Origin: JADMJV01 sp964649085
GTDB taxonomy: Bacteria > Vulcanimicrobiota > Xenobia > Xenobiales > JADMJV01
Assembly: GCA_964649085.1 (NCBI GenBank)
Contig: CAZYPN010000022.1
Coordinates: forward strand, 1 to 64,000
Length of the DNA: 64,000 nucleotides
Reading direction: 5' to 3'
This document shows positions 25,360 through 33,974 of the stretch, one piece after another. The number at the start of each line of letters is the position of its first letter. Position 1 is the first letter of the stretch. The position numbers and the translations under genes were made by a program. A model generated the notes under the pieces. It was given only the letters and a program-made list of their open reading frames with translations, had not been told where the DNA came from and did no database searches.

Positions 25360-26156
25360 GCCCACGGGTTGCGATTGCGGCGCTGTTGTTGGGGGGGAGT
25401 CTGGCCGTCGGGGCCGCTCCCCCTTCTTCTCGGGTGCGCATTGCACCGGGCAGCTATCAACCCCCCTACACCCTGGCTCCGGCCGCCCGCGCCAAGGGCA
25501 AGCCCGCTCCGCTGAAGGTGGTGGCCTTCGAGTTGGAGCGCTTTCCCGTGACCAACCGGCAGTATCTCGAGTTCGTGCAGGCCAACCCGGGCTGGCGGCG
25601 CTCACGCCTGAAGCGACTCTTCGCTGAGAAGGGCTATTTGCAGCATTGGAAAGGCGATCTCAGCCTGACTGCTGAGCAGGCCGAGGCGCCCGTAACCCAG
25701 GTATCCTGGTTTGCGGCCCGCGCCTACGCGCGTTGGAAGGGGCTGAGGCTGCCTAGTCAGTTGGAGTGGGAATATGCCGCCCAGGCCAGTGCCCAGCGCC
25801 CCGATGGCAGCAAGCAGCCCGAATTTCGGCGACAGATTCTCGACTGGTACGGTCGCCCCACCCCGAAGATCTTGCCCCCGGTAAGCACGGGCTTTCGCAA
25901 CTACTATGGAGTGCAGGGCATGCACGGGCTGGTTTGGGAGTGGGTCGAGGATTTCAACAATTTGCTGGTCACCGGCGAATCTCGCGGTGACTCCAGCCTG
26001 GAACGCGACCTGTATTGTGCCGGTGGTTCGGTGGGCAGCCTCGATCCTTCGGACTATGCCAGCTCGATGCGCTACGCTTTTCGTTCCAGTCTGAAGGGCA
26101 ATTACTGTCTGCCCAATCTGGGCTTTCGTTGTGCACGAAGCCTGACCAAGGAGTAG
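25356..26156 (+). CDS. nirV: NirV-like formylglycine-generating-enzyme family protein
   Basis: 266 residues with a signal peptide and an FGE/SUMF1 fold: RFPVTNRQYLEFV, APVTQVSWFAARAYARW, LRLPSQLEWEYAA, GMHGLVWEWVEDF and NLGFRCAR. Such proteins are encoded next to nirK in many denitrifiers under the name NirV. Their role in nitrite reductase maturation is not proven. The gene overlaps nirK by 4 bp (ATGA) and is followed 2 bp later by the SCO gene. Confidence 0.85.
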   Translation: MSPRVAIAALLLGGSLAVGAAPPSSRVRIAPGSYQPPYTLAPAARAKGKPAPLKVVAFELERFPVTNRQYLEFVQANPGWRRSRLKRLFAEKGYLQHWKGDLSLTAEQAEAPVTQVSWFAARAYARWKGLRLPSQLEWEYAAQASAQRPDGSKQPEFRRQILDWYGRPTPKILPPVSTGFRNYYGVQGMHGLVWEWVEDFNNLLVTGESRGDSSLERDLYCAGGSVGSLDPSDYASSMRYAFRSSLKGNYCLPNLGFRCARSLTKE

Positions 26157-26158
26157 CC

Positions 26159-26713
26159 ATGTGGAAACGATGCCTGTTGTGCTTTAGCCTGATCGCGCTG
26201 GCTCTGGCGGCCCCGCTGCCGGATACCTCGTTGTATCAGTTGCCGTCGCGCTGGTCCGACCAGGAGGGCAAGTCGATCACCTTGCCGGATCTGCAGGGCA
26301 AGGTGCAGGTTCTGGCCATGATCTATACCCATTGTCAGTCGGTGTGCCCGGCGATTTTGGAAGGCATGAAGGCCACCGAAGCTCAGCTCACGAGCTCGCA
26401 GCGTCAACGGGTTGGATTTGTGCTGGTGTCGATCGACCCGCGCGTCGATACCTCGGCCCAACTGAAGGCCTATGCCAATGACAAAAAGCTGGGGCCGGCC
26501 TGGCGCCTGTTGCGGGGGAACCCCGAGGATGTGCGAGAGCTGGCGGCCACTCTGGACTTCAAGTATCGCAAGACCAGTTCGAAAGACTATGCTCATTCGG
26601 CCATGATCACGGTGCTCGACCCTCAGGGTGAAGTGCTCCATCAGCAGGTCGGTTTGTCGGGGGGAGAGGCCGAACGCCTGAAGGCGATTCAGCAATGTCT
26701 TCAAGGTCGCTAA
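26159..26713 (+). CDS. SCO1/SenC-family copper chaperone
   Basis: 184 residues from ATG 26159, with AAGGAG upstream. A signal peptide (LLCFSLIALALAA) is followed by a thioredoxin-like SCO domain with the copper-binding THCQSVCP and the distal His in DYAHSAMI. SCO proteins deliver copper to CuA and other copper sites or keep their cysteines reduced. Lying in the nirK operon, it may metallate NirK or the CuA site of the NO reductase. Its last codons overlap the second NnrS gene by 19 bp. Confidence 0.9.
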   Translation: MWKRCLLCFSLIALALAAPLPDTSLYQLPSRWSDQEGKSITLPDLQGKVQVLAMIYTHCQSVCPAILEGMKATEAQLTSSQRQRVGFVLVSIDPRVDTSAQLKAYANDKKLGPAWRLLRGNPEDVRELAATLDFKYRKTSSKDYAHSAMITVLDPQGEVLHQQVGLSGGEAERLKAIQQCLQGR

Positions 26714-27762
26714 CCCGGCTGCTGCGCCTGCTGGTGGCGGGCCTGGCCCTGTCGATGATGGCCGGGTTGCTGGGAGGATGGACACGGCTCGGCCAGCCCT
26801 TGCCGGGCCTGGAGTTCTTCCGCATTCACCACGGAGCTTTGCTGGCGGGGGTGCTGTTCCCCACGCTGATCAGCCTGGAACGATCGGTGGCTATCGCCCG
26901 CCCCTGGGCCTGGGCTGTGCCCGTGGCGGGGGTGGTTTCGCTTGCCTTGATGGCTCTTGGGGGCGCGTCAGCGGTTCCCGGCATGGTGCTGCTGGCTCTG
27001 GGGCTTGGGTTGCAGCAGTTCTGGATTGCCCGCCGCCTTCACTTCGATCAGGGCGGATTGCTGGCGCTGCTGGCTGTGCTTCCCCTGGTGCTGGCGGATG
27101 TCCGCTGGGGCCAGGGACTGGCCGCGGCGCTGTGTGCCCCGATGTGGGCCAGCTTTCTGGTTTTGCTCATCGCTTCCGAGCGCCTGGAGTTCTCCTTTCA
27201 TCGTGGTCACAGTTCGGCACTTTGGGTGTGCCTGGTCGTTTTGCTGGTGGGTTTGTTGTGCCTTCACTGGCAGTTGGTAGGATTGGCCTGGCTGGGGCTG
27301 TCCTTGTGGCTGGCCCGGCGCGACCTGGCCAGGCTCAATGCCTGGCGTGGTGGCATGGCGGCCTATACCGCTCGCTGTGTGTTGTTGGGCTATTGCTGGC
27401 TGGCTTTCAGCGGAGTTCAGCTGGTCCTGTTCGGCCTTCCCTTTACTTCCGGGCTACACTTCGATCGCGTGCTGCACGGCGTTTTTGTGGGCTTTGTGCT
27501 GACGATGGTGGTTGCCCATGGGCCCATGGTATTTCCAGCCATTCTCAAGACACCCATTCGTTTCAGCGGCTGGTTTTATTTGCCCCTGGCCCTGCTTCAG
27601 GGATCGCTGGTCGTGCGTTGTGTCGGAGCGACGGCACTGGGGGCCACAGGCAACGTGCTGGCCATGCTTGTTTTTGGAGTGACGATGGCCAGCCATTACC
27701 GCCCCGGGCACAACCCGTGGTTGGTGTCACCTATTGATATCGGTCAAGGACGCCGGCCATAA
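26695..27762 (+). CDS. NnrS-like membrane protein (second copy)
   Basis: 355 residues with about 12 membrane helices, shorter and more divergent than the first NnrS. Family-like features are RIHHGALLAGVLFPTLISLERSVA near residue 45 and MVVAHGPMVFPAI near residue 275, each with a His within a membrane helix. It is the last gene of the nirK-nirV-SCO operon. Its 3' end contains the FNR box of the next gene. A role in NO resistance is inferred from family and position. Confidence 0.75.
   Translation: MSSRSLTRLLRLLVAGLALSMMAGLLGGWTRLGQPLPGLEFFRIHHGALLAGVLFPTLISLERSVAIARPWAWAVPVAGVVSLALMALGGASAVPGMVLLALGLGLQQFWIARRLHFDQGGLLALLAVLPLVLADVRWGQGLAAALCAPMWASFLVLLIASERLEFSFHRGHSSALWVCLVVLLVGLLCLHWQLVGLAWLGLSLWLARRDLARLNAWRGGMAAYTARCVLLGYCWLAFSGVQLVLFGLPFTSGLHFDRVLHGVFVGFVLTMVVAHGPMVFPAILKTPIRFSGWFYLPLALLQGSLVVRCVGATALGATGNVLAMLVFGVTMASHYRPGHNPWLVSPIDIGQGRRP
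27734..27747 (+). promoter_or_regulatory. FNR/DNR box for the 183-residue methyltransferase
   Basis: TTGATATCGGTCAA lies inside the 3' end of the preceding gene. It is followed by 22 nt, TACACT, 6 nt and the ATG at 27782. No ribosome site is present, so a leaderless mRNA is predicted. Confidence 0.7.
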
Positions 27763-27781
27763 AGCCCCCTACACTGAACCT

Positions 27782-28333
27782 ATGAGCGTTCCGAATCTTC
27801 AACAGCTGTGTCACTTAGAAACCATTTTGAAGCGCCAGCCACGGCCCCCTCGGGTGTTGGAAATCGGGGGCACGGGCGAGTGGCGTGCTTCCCTGCAGCA
27901 TCGGGCCAGAAGCTGGACCCAGGTGGCCGATGCACCCCTGCCAGGCGAAGAGTTCGATCTGATTTTTCTCAACCAGATTCTCGAGCGTAAAGCCGATGAG
28001 CAGTTGGGCGAGCTGGTTCAGGAGGCGCGCGATCACCTGGCTCCGGGTGGCGTGCTGTATGCTCTGTGTTGGATCATCCCGGGGCTCTATCCTCGCTGGA
28101 ACTTTCACGACTCGCCCTTCCGCTACCGTAAGGAAGAAGATTACTTCCGGCTTTTCTGTGAAAATGGTTTTCGCATCACCGTCGAGCGCGAAGAGTGGTT
28201 GCCCGACGACGACTGGGCCGACCAGAGTTGGAATCTATGGCTGGAGGCCACGGGCCTGGTGGGCATCACGCGCCGACTGTTGGAACTGAGCCCTTTGCCC
28301 CAGTATTCCCAGTTTTTGCTCTACGCAAGTTGA
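27782..28333 (+). CDS. SAM methyltransferase-like protein, short paralogue
   Basis: 183 residues with a reduced class I methyltransferase fold. The motif I region reads VLEIGGTGEWRAS rather than a full GxGxG, motif IV is FDLIFLNQIL, and HLAPGGVLYALCW follows. The C-terminal half shares IIPGLYPR and a PLPQ-S-QF ending with the 271-residue methyltransferase at 44840-45655. The two are paralogues. The SAM site may be degenerate here. It is controlled by an FNR/DNR box with leaderless spacing. The substrate is unknown. Confidence 0.7.
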   Translation: MSVPNLQQLCHLETILKRQPRPPRVLEIGGTGEWRASLQHRARSWTQVADAPLPGEEFDLIFLNQILERKADEQLGELVQEARDHLAPGGVLYALCWIIPGLYPRWNFHDSPFRYRKEEDYFRLFCENGFRITVEREEWLPDDDWADQSWNLWLEATGLVGITRRLLELSPLPQYSQFLLYAS

Positions 28334-28343
28334 GCCAGATCAA
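28330..28343 (+). promoter_or_regulatory. FNR/DNR box for hemG/hemY
   Basis: TTGAGCCAGATCAA (one mismatch). A -10-like TAAGGT lies about 24 nt downstream, giving a start near 28378 and a leader with AGGGGG before the ATG at 28403. Confidence 0.55.
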
Positions 28344-28402
28344 GGAAGCCCCCCCCAAAGACCCCTTAAGGTTCAAGAAGAATCACCGGAACAGGGGGCT
28401 TT

Positions 28403-29758
28403 ATGCTCGACCTATTGATCCTTGGGGGTGGAATCTCGGGCCTGACGCTGGCCCACGCTGCCCACCAGGCCGGACTGCAGTTTCGACTGTTGGAAGCCAG
28501 CCCGCAGTTCGGGGGCGTCATTCGAACGCTGGAAGGGGCCCAGGAATCGGGGCCCGATGTGCTGCTGCTCAAGCCCGCTGTGGTCGAACTTCTCCATGAG
28601 TTGAACCTCGATGAGCAGTTGATTCGTCCGGCCCCCAGTTCGCCGCGCATCGCACGCCACGGAAAGCTCTGGCCCCTGCCCGACGGATTTCGAATGCTGG
28701 CTCCCACCCGGTTTTTGCCCTTCGCCCTGAGTCCGCTCTTGAGTTGGCAGGGAAAATTTCGCGCTCTGGCCGACCTCTGGATACCCCCAGGCAAGGACCC
28801 CGATCCCAGCCTGGAGAGCTGGGTGACCCGGCGCTTGGGTAAGGAGCTTTGCGATCAGCTGGTTCAGCCCTTGCTCGGGGGGATCTACGCCGCCGACCCG
28901 GCCCGTCTCAGCGTGGCCGCCACCATGCCTCATCTGTTGGCGCTGGAGCAGCGCGGGGGATTGATTCGAGGACTGATGCAGTCACCCCCCACCCCTCCCT
29001 CGATGGCCAGTTTGCGCGGTGGACTGTCGCTGCTGGTGCAAAGCCTGCAGGCTGAGGTGGCTGACCGACTCGAGTTGAAGATGCGCGTCGATCAGCTGGA
29101 ACCTTTGGAATCGGGCTGGAGGGTGGGCAGTTCTTGCTGCGGCAAGCAGTGGACCGCCCGCCAACTGGCCATGGCCTTGCCTGCTCCGGCCGCGGGTGCC
29201 TTGTTGCATCGCCTGGACCCTGAACTGGCCGAGCCGGTGCAGAACGTTCACTGCCGCTCGGTGGCGGTGCTCAACCTGAGGGTAGCCTCCCATCAGCTGG
29301 TCGACAGTGCGGCACTCTCGGGGGCTTTGATCCCGGTGAAGGAAGGCGGCTGTATCTCGGCCTTCAGCATCAGCCATCTCAAGTGGCCCGAACGAGCCCG
29401 ACCCGGGCAGGTGCATTTGCGCATTCATCTGGGCGGCTATGGTCGGGAGCAGTTTCTCGATCTGGACGACGAGGCCTTGACCCACCTGGCTCTGCAGCAG
29501 ATCGCCGGCTGGGTTCACCTGCAAGGCCGCCCCGACTGGGTGCACCTCCAGCGCCACCAACGGCAGATGCCGGAGTATCGCCGCGGGCACCTTCAGGCCG
29601 TGGCCAGGATGAACGATAGGCTGAAGCGTTGGCCCGGGCTTTGGATGGCCGGCAACTGGCTGCGGGGAGTGGGTATGGCCGACTGTATCACCCGTGCACG
29701 AGAGGTTGCGCTGTTGATTCAACAACAGGCTGCTCGGCTCCAGGCTGTAGGAGTGTGA
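28403..29758 (+). CDS. hemG: Protoporphyrinogen oxidase (HemG/HemY type, FAD)
   Basis: 451 residues. It oxidises protoporphyrinogen IX (or coproporphyrinogen III in the HemY type) late in haem synthesis. The N terminus is the FAD-binding motif LLILGGGISGLTLAHAAHQ with FGGVIRT. A further family stretch reads GGIYAADPARLSVAATMP, and the C-terminal FAD motif region reads GLWMAGNWLRGVGMADCI. Haem supply fits the haem-rich enzymes of this island and the FNR box upstream. It is followed 5 bp later by a radical SAM gene. Confidence 0.88.
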   Translation: MLDLLILGGGISGLTLAHAAHQAGLQFRLLEASPQFGGVIRTLEGAQESGPDVLLLKPAVVELLHELNLDEQLIRPAPSSPRIARHGKLWPLPDGFRMLAPTRFLPFALSPLLSWQGKFRALADLWIPPGKDPDPSLESWVTRRLGKELCDQLVQPLLGGIYAADPARLSVAATMPHLLALEQRGGLIRGLMQSPPTPPSMASLRGGLSLLVQSLQAEVADRLELKMRVDQLEPLESGWRVGSSCCGKQWTARQLAMALPAPAAGALLHRLDPELAEPVQNVHCRSVAVLNLRVASHQLVDSAALSGALIPVKEGGCISAFSISHLKWPERARPGQVHLRIHLGGYGREQFLDLDDEALTHLALQQIAGWVHLQGRPDWVHLQRHQRQMPEYRRGHLQAVARMNDRLKRWPGLWMAGNWLRGVGMADCITRAREVALLIQQQAARLQAVGV

Positions 29759-29763
29759 ACCCC

Positions 29764-30957
29764 ATGCAAGATGCGATTCGAACCCATCGACACAATGACG
29801 AGAAGCCGTTTCTGGTGATCTGGGAGGTGACTCAGGCCTGCGACCTGGCCTGCTTGCACTGTAGGGCCAGCGCCATTCCGGCGGCGCATCCGCTGGCCCT
29901 GACCCGGCCCGAGGGGGAAAAACTTCTGCGCGATATCGCCGACTTTGGCAAACCTCACCCGCTGGTGGTGTTTACCGGCGGCGACCCTTTCAAGCGCGAA
30001 GATCTTTTCGACTTGATCGCCTACTCTCGAGAACTGGGCCTGCACAGTGGGGTCAGCCCCTCGGCCACTCCACTGCTTACTCTGGACAACTTGCGCCGGG
30101 CCCGTGAAGCGGGGGCCACTACAGTTTCCCTCAGCCTGGACGCGCCGCGCCCTCAAGGCCACGATCGCTTTCGTGGTGTAGAGGGCTCCTATGAACGCAC
30201 CCTGCAGGGATGCAACTGGGTGCGCGAGGCCGGGCTCAAGCTACAGATCAATACCACCGTGACCCGGTTCAACCTGGAGGACCTGGCCGAGCTGGCCGCT
30301 CTGGTCTATCAACAGCGGGTGATGACCTGGAGCCTGTTTTCCCTGGTGCCCACCGGCAGGGCCCAGCAGCAGCACGCGCTGACGGCCGACGAGGTCGAGG
30401 CCGTCATGCACTTTCTGGTGGACGTTTCCCAATACATTCCCTTGAAGACCACCGAGGGTCACCACTTCAAACGCGTCCTGCTGATGCGGCAGTTGCTGAG
30501 CCAGGCCGGCAAAAACTGGCAGGGTTCGCTGCAGGTGGATCCCCTGTACGGGCGCTTGCACAGCCGATGGGAACACCATGCGGAGCAGCTGGGTGCCGAG
30601 CCGCGAGCGGCGGCTCGCAGGCGTCCACTGCATTTGAACTCGGGGCAGGGCTTTATGTTCATCAGCCATCTTGGGCACGTGTTTCCCAGCGGATTCCTGC
30701 CTGTTCGGGCCGGAAGCGTGCGCCAGCAGTCTCTCAAGGAGATCTATCAGGACTCTCCCCTTTTTCGCTCGTTGCGTGAACCTCGCTTTTTCGGCGGTCG
30801 ATGCGGACGTTGTGAATTCCGCGACCTGTGTGGAGGTTCGCGTTCGCGAGCCTATGCCGTAAGCGGCGACCCGCTGGGAGAGGATCCGGCCTGTGCCTAC
30901 CAGCCCGGTAGCTTTCCACTGAGCCTGCAAGCCCAGCCGGTCGGCGTCGCTCAGTAG
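29764..30957 (+). CDS. Radical SAM/SPASM protein related to NirJ/Ahb haem-pathway enzymes
   Basis: 397 residues. The radical SAM cluster motif is CDLACLHC near residue 27, in the context FLVIWEVTQACDLACLHCRASA. VVFTGGDPFKRED and SLDAP segments follow, and a C-terminal SPASM-type cysteine set contains CGRCEFRDLCGG. This family form lies close to NirJ, AhbC and AhbD, which trim haem side chains. It is coupled to protoporphyrinogen oxidase, so haem or haem-peptide modification is likely. The exact reaction cannot be set from sequence. It overlaps the convergent radical SAM gene by 7 bp. Confidence 0.8.
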   Translation: MQDAIRTHRHNDEKPFLVIWEVTQACDLACLHCRASAIPAAHPLALTRPEGEKLLRDIADFGKPHPLVVFTGGDPFKREDLFDLIAYSRELGLHSGVSPSATPLLTLDNLRRAREAGATTVSLSLDAPRPQGHDRFRGVEGSYERTLQGCNWVREAGLKLQINTTVTRFNLEDLAELAALVYQQRVMTWSLFSLVPTGRAQQQHALTADEVEAVMHFLVDVSQYIPLKTTEGHHFKRVLLMRQLLSQAGKNWQGSLQVDPLYGRLHSRWEHHAEQLGAEPRAAARRRPLHLNSGQGFMFISHLGHVFPSGFLPVRAGSVRQQSLKEIYQDSPLFRSLREPRFFGGRCGRCEFRDLCGGSRSRAYAVSGDPLGEDPACAYQPGSFPLSLQAQPVGVAQ

Positions 30958-31883
30958 AAATCGGCTCGGGCCGACTGCCAGTCGCGGCAGTCGCGACACA
31001 GCGGCGGCAGTTCTTGAAAGCGTCGCTGCAGGTGTTTCTCGCGCAGCTCGGCCAGGGGGCCTTTCCAGATGGCCTCCAGGCTGTGGTGGCGGGCATCGGC
31101 AGCCACGTAGCCGGCGTCGAGGTCTACCGCACAGGTGACCACCTTGCCCTGGTCGGTGACCGACATGGTCTGCATGGCCCAGTAGCAGGGCCAGCGCTCG
31201 GCATCGTTGGGCTTCAGGTTGGGAGCCTCGATCTTACCCGCCCAAGATACTTTGGGACGAATCTTGACCGCCACTCCTCGGTCTTTCCAAAAATCGATGA
31301 AGCGTTGCTTCTCGTGCTGGTTCTCGTCCATTTCCACAAACTGCACATGCACCTGAGGACGGCATCGCCCCTGAACGCGCTGCAGTTCCACCAGTCGCAA
31401 CACATTGTCGACCACCCGTTGGTATTTGCCGCCAACCCGCACCCGTGCATAGGTTTCGGAGCTGGCTGCGTCGATGCCCACATACAGCGCGTCGAGACCG
31501 CTGTCGATCAGTTCCTGAGCCGCATGGGCATCGAGCAGGTTGGCATTGCTGTTGAGCACCACATCGCCGAGCCCCTTGCTTTTGGCATAGCGGATCATTT
31601 CAAAAATGGTGGGCTGGCGGCGCTTTCGAATCAGCGCCTCGCCGAAGAACACCAACCATACCCGGGTATCGGGGCGCTTCTCGGCGATTTCGTCCACCAG
31701 GCGCGTGAAAAGATCCCAGGGCATCAGCCCTTTTTTGCGCTGCATGTCTTTGTGGCAGCACATGCTGCACAGCAGGTTGCAGTAGCTGATGGTGTCGAGC
31801 AAGACCACCCTGGGAAAGTCGCTGGCCTCATCGAGCCGACCCAGCGATTGTTGTTGCTCTTGAATGGTGTGAAGAGTTGTCAT
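30951..31883 (-). CDS. Radical SAM/SPASM protein
   Basis: 310 residues with CNLLCSMCCHK at about residue 35 and C-terminal cysteines (PCYWAMQ, VTCAVDLD, LCRDCRDW) that suggest an auxiliary Fe-S cluster. The FGEAL and GIDAASSETYARVRVGG regions match SPASM-type enzymes. No precursor peptide is seen nearby. A ribosome site AAGGTG stands 6 nt before the ATG. An FNR/DNR box about 90 bp upstream predicts a start near 31935 and a 52-nt leader. The product is unknown. Confidence 0.8.
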   Translation of the reverse strand: MTTLHTIQEQQQSLGRLDEASDFPRVVLLDTISYCNLLCSMCCHKDMQRKKGLMPWDLFTRLVDEIAEKRPDTRVWLVFFGEALIRKRRQPTIFEMIRYAKSKGLGDVVLNSNANLLDAHAAQELIDSGLDALYVGIDAASSETYARVRVGGKYQRVVDNVLRLVELQRVQGRCRPQVHVQFVEMDENQHEKQRFIDFWKDRGVAVKIRPKVSWAGKIEAPNLKPNDAERWPCYWAMQTMSVTDQGKVVTCAVDLDAGYVAADARHHSLEAIWKGPLAELREKHLQRRFQELPPLCRDCRDWQSARADFY

Positions 31884-31969
31884 CTGCGCACCTTACCAGG
31901 GGGCGTTCAGTGAAGACATGATACCCATCAATTTCTCCCAGATTGAACTCGAAGATAGCGCCCCAATAC

Positions 31970-31983
31970 TTGACCATGATCAA
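31970..31983 (-). promoter_or_regulatory. FNR/DNR box for the 310-residue radical SAM gene
   Basis: TTGACCATGATCAA. On the minus strand 22 nt separate it from TTCAAT (31942-31947). The box also covers the likely ATG (31976) of the divergent gene, so bound regulator could repress that gene. Confidence 0.55.
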
Positions 31984-32860
31984 GGTGGACCCGCAGAAAG
32001 GCTGTCAGCATGGCGAGGTGGACGTAGAGCTGGGGGAGACCCTGATCTGGGAGTTTCGCGGCCAGGATATGGAACCGGCGGCTCGCAAACTGGAAGGCTG
32101 GCTGGCCCGCTGGGGCCTGTCCTGTCAACGTCGTGAGCCAGACAGACTGGAGCTGACGTTGCCCCGCCTGAGCGAGTTGTGGCCCGAGCAACGCTCGCAA
32201 TGTCGAGGCCTTCACCTGCTGCGAGAACATGCCGTGCATGAGTTGCTGGAACTGGACTGCGAAATGGAGGTCTCGGCCGGAATCCCTTCCCATAACGCGG
32301 CCAGGGTGGTGCATTTGCCCTGGCCGCATCCAGGCCCCATGGTGGCCATGAACACCGCTTCCCTGCGCCACCTGGAAGGTCTGGAGGGCTGGCTTAAAAG
32401 CTACCGGTCCAGCCGGCTGTACCGCTTTCACCGCCACTATTATGGACAGGCCCCCTACCCACCGGAAGCCTGGCCGTCGACCTATGCCCGGTTGCCGGCC
32501 GACGACTTTCCGGAATGCCTGAAAGCCCTGTTGTGCGGCCAGCCCAACTGGCTGGAACACTGGGATGGCGCCCGTCTTTTCGTCCGGGGTCTGCTGGCCC
32601 TGGGCTGGCATCCCCGCCACCTTGCCGGGATTCTGCACTGGCGCTGGTGCAGCCGTGATGGCCACTCTTCGAAGAGTCGCCAGGAGATGGCCGACCACCT
32701 GGTTCGCTGCCTCTCGGCCCTGGTTTTGCTGGGTAAGGACCGGCTGGTGCGCTTTGACTGCGATGCCGTCCGCTCATTGGGCGCCTGCCCTCCCTCTGCT
32801 CACTGTCGCACGACGCTGGCGCAACTGCGACAGGCCGTGAGAGAGGTTCAACATCCCTAG
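31976..32860 (+). CDS. Hypothetical Cys-containing protein
   Basis: About 294 residues from ATG 31976; a TTG at 31943 is possible. No signal peptide or membrane helix is seen. The C-terminal 100 residues hold spaced cysteines (KALLCGQ, HWRWCSRDG, LVRCLSAL, RFDCDAV, GACPPSAHC) that could bind a metal or Fe-S cluster. The chosen start codon lies within an FNR/DNR box. I do not recognise the family. Confidence 0.6.
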   Translation: MIKVDPQKGCQHGEVDVELGETLIWEFRGQDMEPAARKLEGWLARWGLSCQRREPDRLELTLPRLSELWPEQRSQCRGLHLLREHAVHELLELDCEMEVSAGIPSHNAARVVHLPWPHPGPMVAMNTASLRHLEGLEGWLKSYRSSRLYRFHRHYYGQAPYPPEAWPSTYARLPADDFPECLKALLCGQPNWLEHWDGARLFVRGLLALGWHPRHLAGILHWRWCSRDGHSSKSRQEMADHLVRCLSALVLLGKDRLVRFDCDAVRSLGACPPSAHCRTTLAQLRQAVREVQHP

Positions 32861-32878
32861 TGCGACGAATGGAACAGG

Positions 32879-33442
32879 GTGAGTCTTCCGTTCCCGCTTG
32901 AGGTTTCGGTGGAGGATTATCTGGCTGCCGAACGCAGGGCTATCGAAAAGAGTGAGTATTTCGATGGTTCTGTCTACGCCAAGTCTGGCGCCAGCTTTGA
33001 GCACAACGCGATCGTAGCCAACCTCATCACAGCCTTGAAAACCCGCTTGCGCCGGGGGAGCTGCCGCGTCTATCCCAGCGACTTGAGGGTAGCCACTCCC
33101 AACCGTCGCCGCTACTTTTATCCCGATGTCACGGTGGTTTGTGGCCAGGCCCAGTCAGCCGACGAGGTGGCCGACACGCTTCTCAACCCCACACTCCTGT
33201 TCGAGGTGCTTTCCGATTCCACGGCGGCCTATGATCGGGGCCGCAAATTTCTAGCCTACCAGACCATCCCCAGCCTGCAGGAGTATGTGCTGGTTTCCCA
33301 GGACGAGCCGCGGTTAGAGTGTTATCGGCGCCAGACTGATGGCTGGCTCTACACCCAGGTTGCTGTTCTTGATGGCGGGTTGAGACTCCAGTCGCTCGAA
33401 CTCGAGCTTCCTCTGGCAGAAGTCTACGAAGACATCCTCTGA
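32879..33442 (+). CDS. Uma2-family (DUF820) putative restriction-endonuclease-fold protein
   Basis: 187 residues of the Uma2 family. It has VEDYLAAER near the N terminus, ALKTRLRRGSCRVYPSDLRVAT in the middle, then the PD-(D/E)xK-like core YFYPDVTVVCG and LLFEVLSDSTAAYDRGRKFLAYQTIPSLQEYVLV. The fold suggests a nuclease, but cellular roles of Uma2 proteins are not known. The gene starts with GTG 19 bp after the preceding gene. Confidence 0.85.
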   Translation: MSLPFPLEVSVEDYLAAERRAIEKSEYFDGSVYAKSGASFEHNAIVANLITALKTRLRRGSCRVYPSDLRVATPNRRRYFYPDVTVVCGQAQSADEVADTLLNPTLLFEVLSDSTAAYDRGRKFLAYQTIPSLQEYVLVSQDEPRLECYRRQTDGWLYTQVAVLDGGLRLQSLELELPLAEVYEDIL

Positions 33443-33458
33443 AGTCGGCCCTCGGTTG

Positions 33459-33815
33459 CTAGCGATGGTCGCAGTTGCAGCCACCTTCGCGCCCCAGGCT
33501 GAACACATAGTCGGCGATCTGGCGACGCTCCTCTTCGCTGAGGGTGTTTTGAAACGAGGGCATGGCCGTGCCGGCAACGCCCTGGGTCAGGGTTTGAAAC
33601 ACCCGCCGTGGGTTGCACCCGTATTTGTAGGGGCGTTGGCGAAGGTTGCGCACCGGCGGTTCCAGGCCCGCCGAGGCAGGCCCGTCTCCGGCACCGTTGG
33701 CTCCGTGACAACTGGCGCAGTGCATCTGGAAGAGGCGCTGACCGGGGTGTTCTTCGGCCGCCAGCGCGGCTCCGAGCAGCGCTGCCACAGCGGTCAGGTA
33801 GACGATCTTTCTCAT
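33459..33815 (-). CDS. Periplasmic class I cytochrome c
   Basis: 118 residues from ATG 33815 (GAGG 5 nt upstream). A signal peptide (MRKIVYLTAVAALLGAALA) is followed by one haem-binding CASCH and a likely axial Met in GTAMPSF. Such small cytochromes shuttle electrons in the periplasm and could feed the CuA subunit of the NO reductase or NirK. The unusual Cys-rich C terminus is CNCDHR. An FNR/DNR box and TAGGAT lie upstream with class II spacing. Confidence 0.88.
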   Translation of the reverse strand: MRKIVYLTAVAALLGAALAAEEHPGQRLFQMHCASCHGANGAGDGPASAGLEPPVRNLRQRPYKYGCNPRRVFQTLTQGVAGTAMPSFQNTLSEEERRQIADYVFSLGREGGCNCDHR

Positions 33816-33880
33816 AGGTTCCTCAATCGATGACCCGGTATTTCCCCCAGACATCCTATCCGTCGTTCCGGTGGGCGAAA

Positions 33881-33894
33881 ATGATGCAGATCAA
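33881..33894 (-). promoter_or_regulatory. FNR/DNR box for the cytochrome c gene
   Basis: ATGATGCAGATCAA (one outer mismatch). On the minus strand 22 nt separate it from TAGGAT (33853-33858). The predicted start is 33846, with a 31-nt leader. Confidence 0.6.
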
Positions 33895-33904
33895 ATGCCA
33901 ACTT

Positions 33905-33918
33905 TTGACCTGGATCAA
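33905..33918 (+). promoter_or_regulatory. FNR/DNR box for the RIC-like gene
   Basis: TTGACCTGGATCAA. TAGGCT follows at 33942-33947, giving a start near 33953 and a leader with GGAGG before GTG 33975. Confidence 0.65.
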
Positions 33919-33974
33919 CGAGGTGCCGATGAGGGTCCTGCTAGGCTGAGCAGGTAGCGATATTGGAGGTGCAT

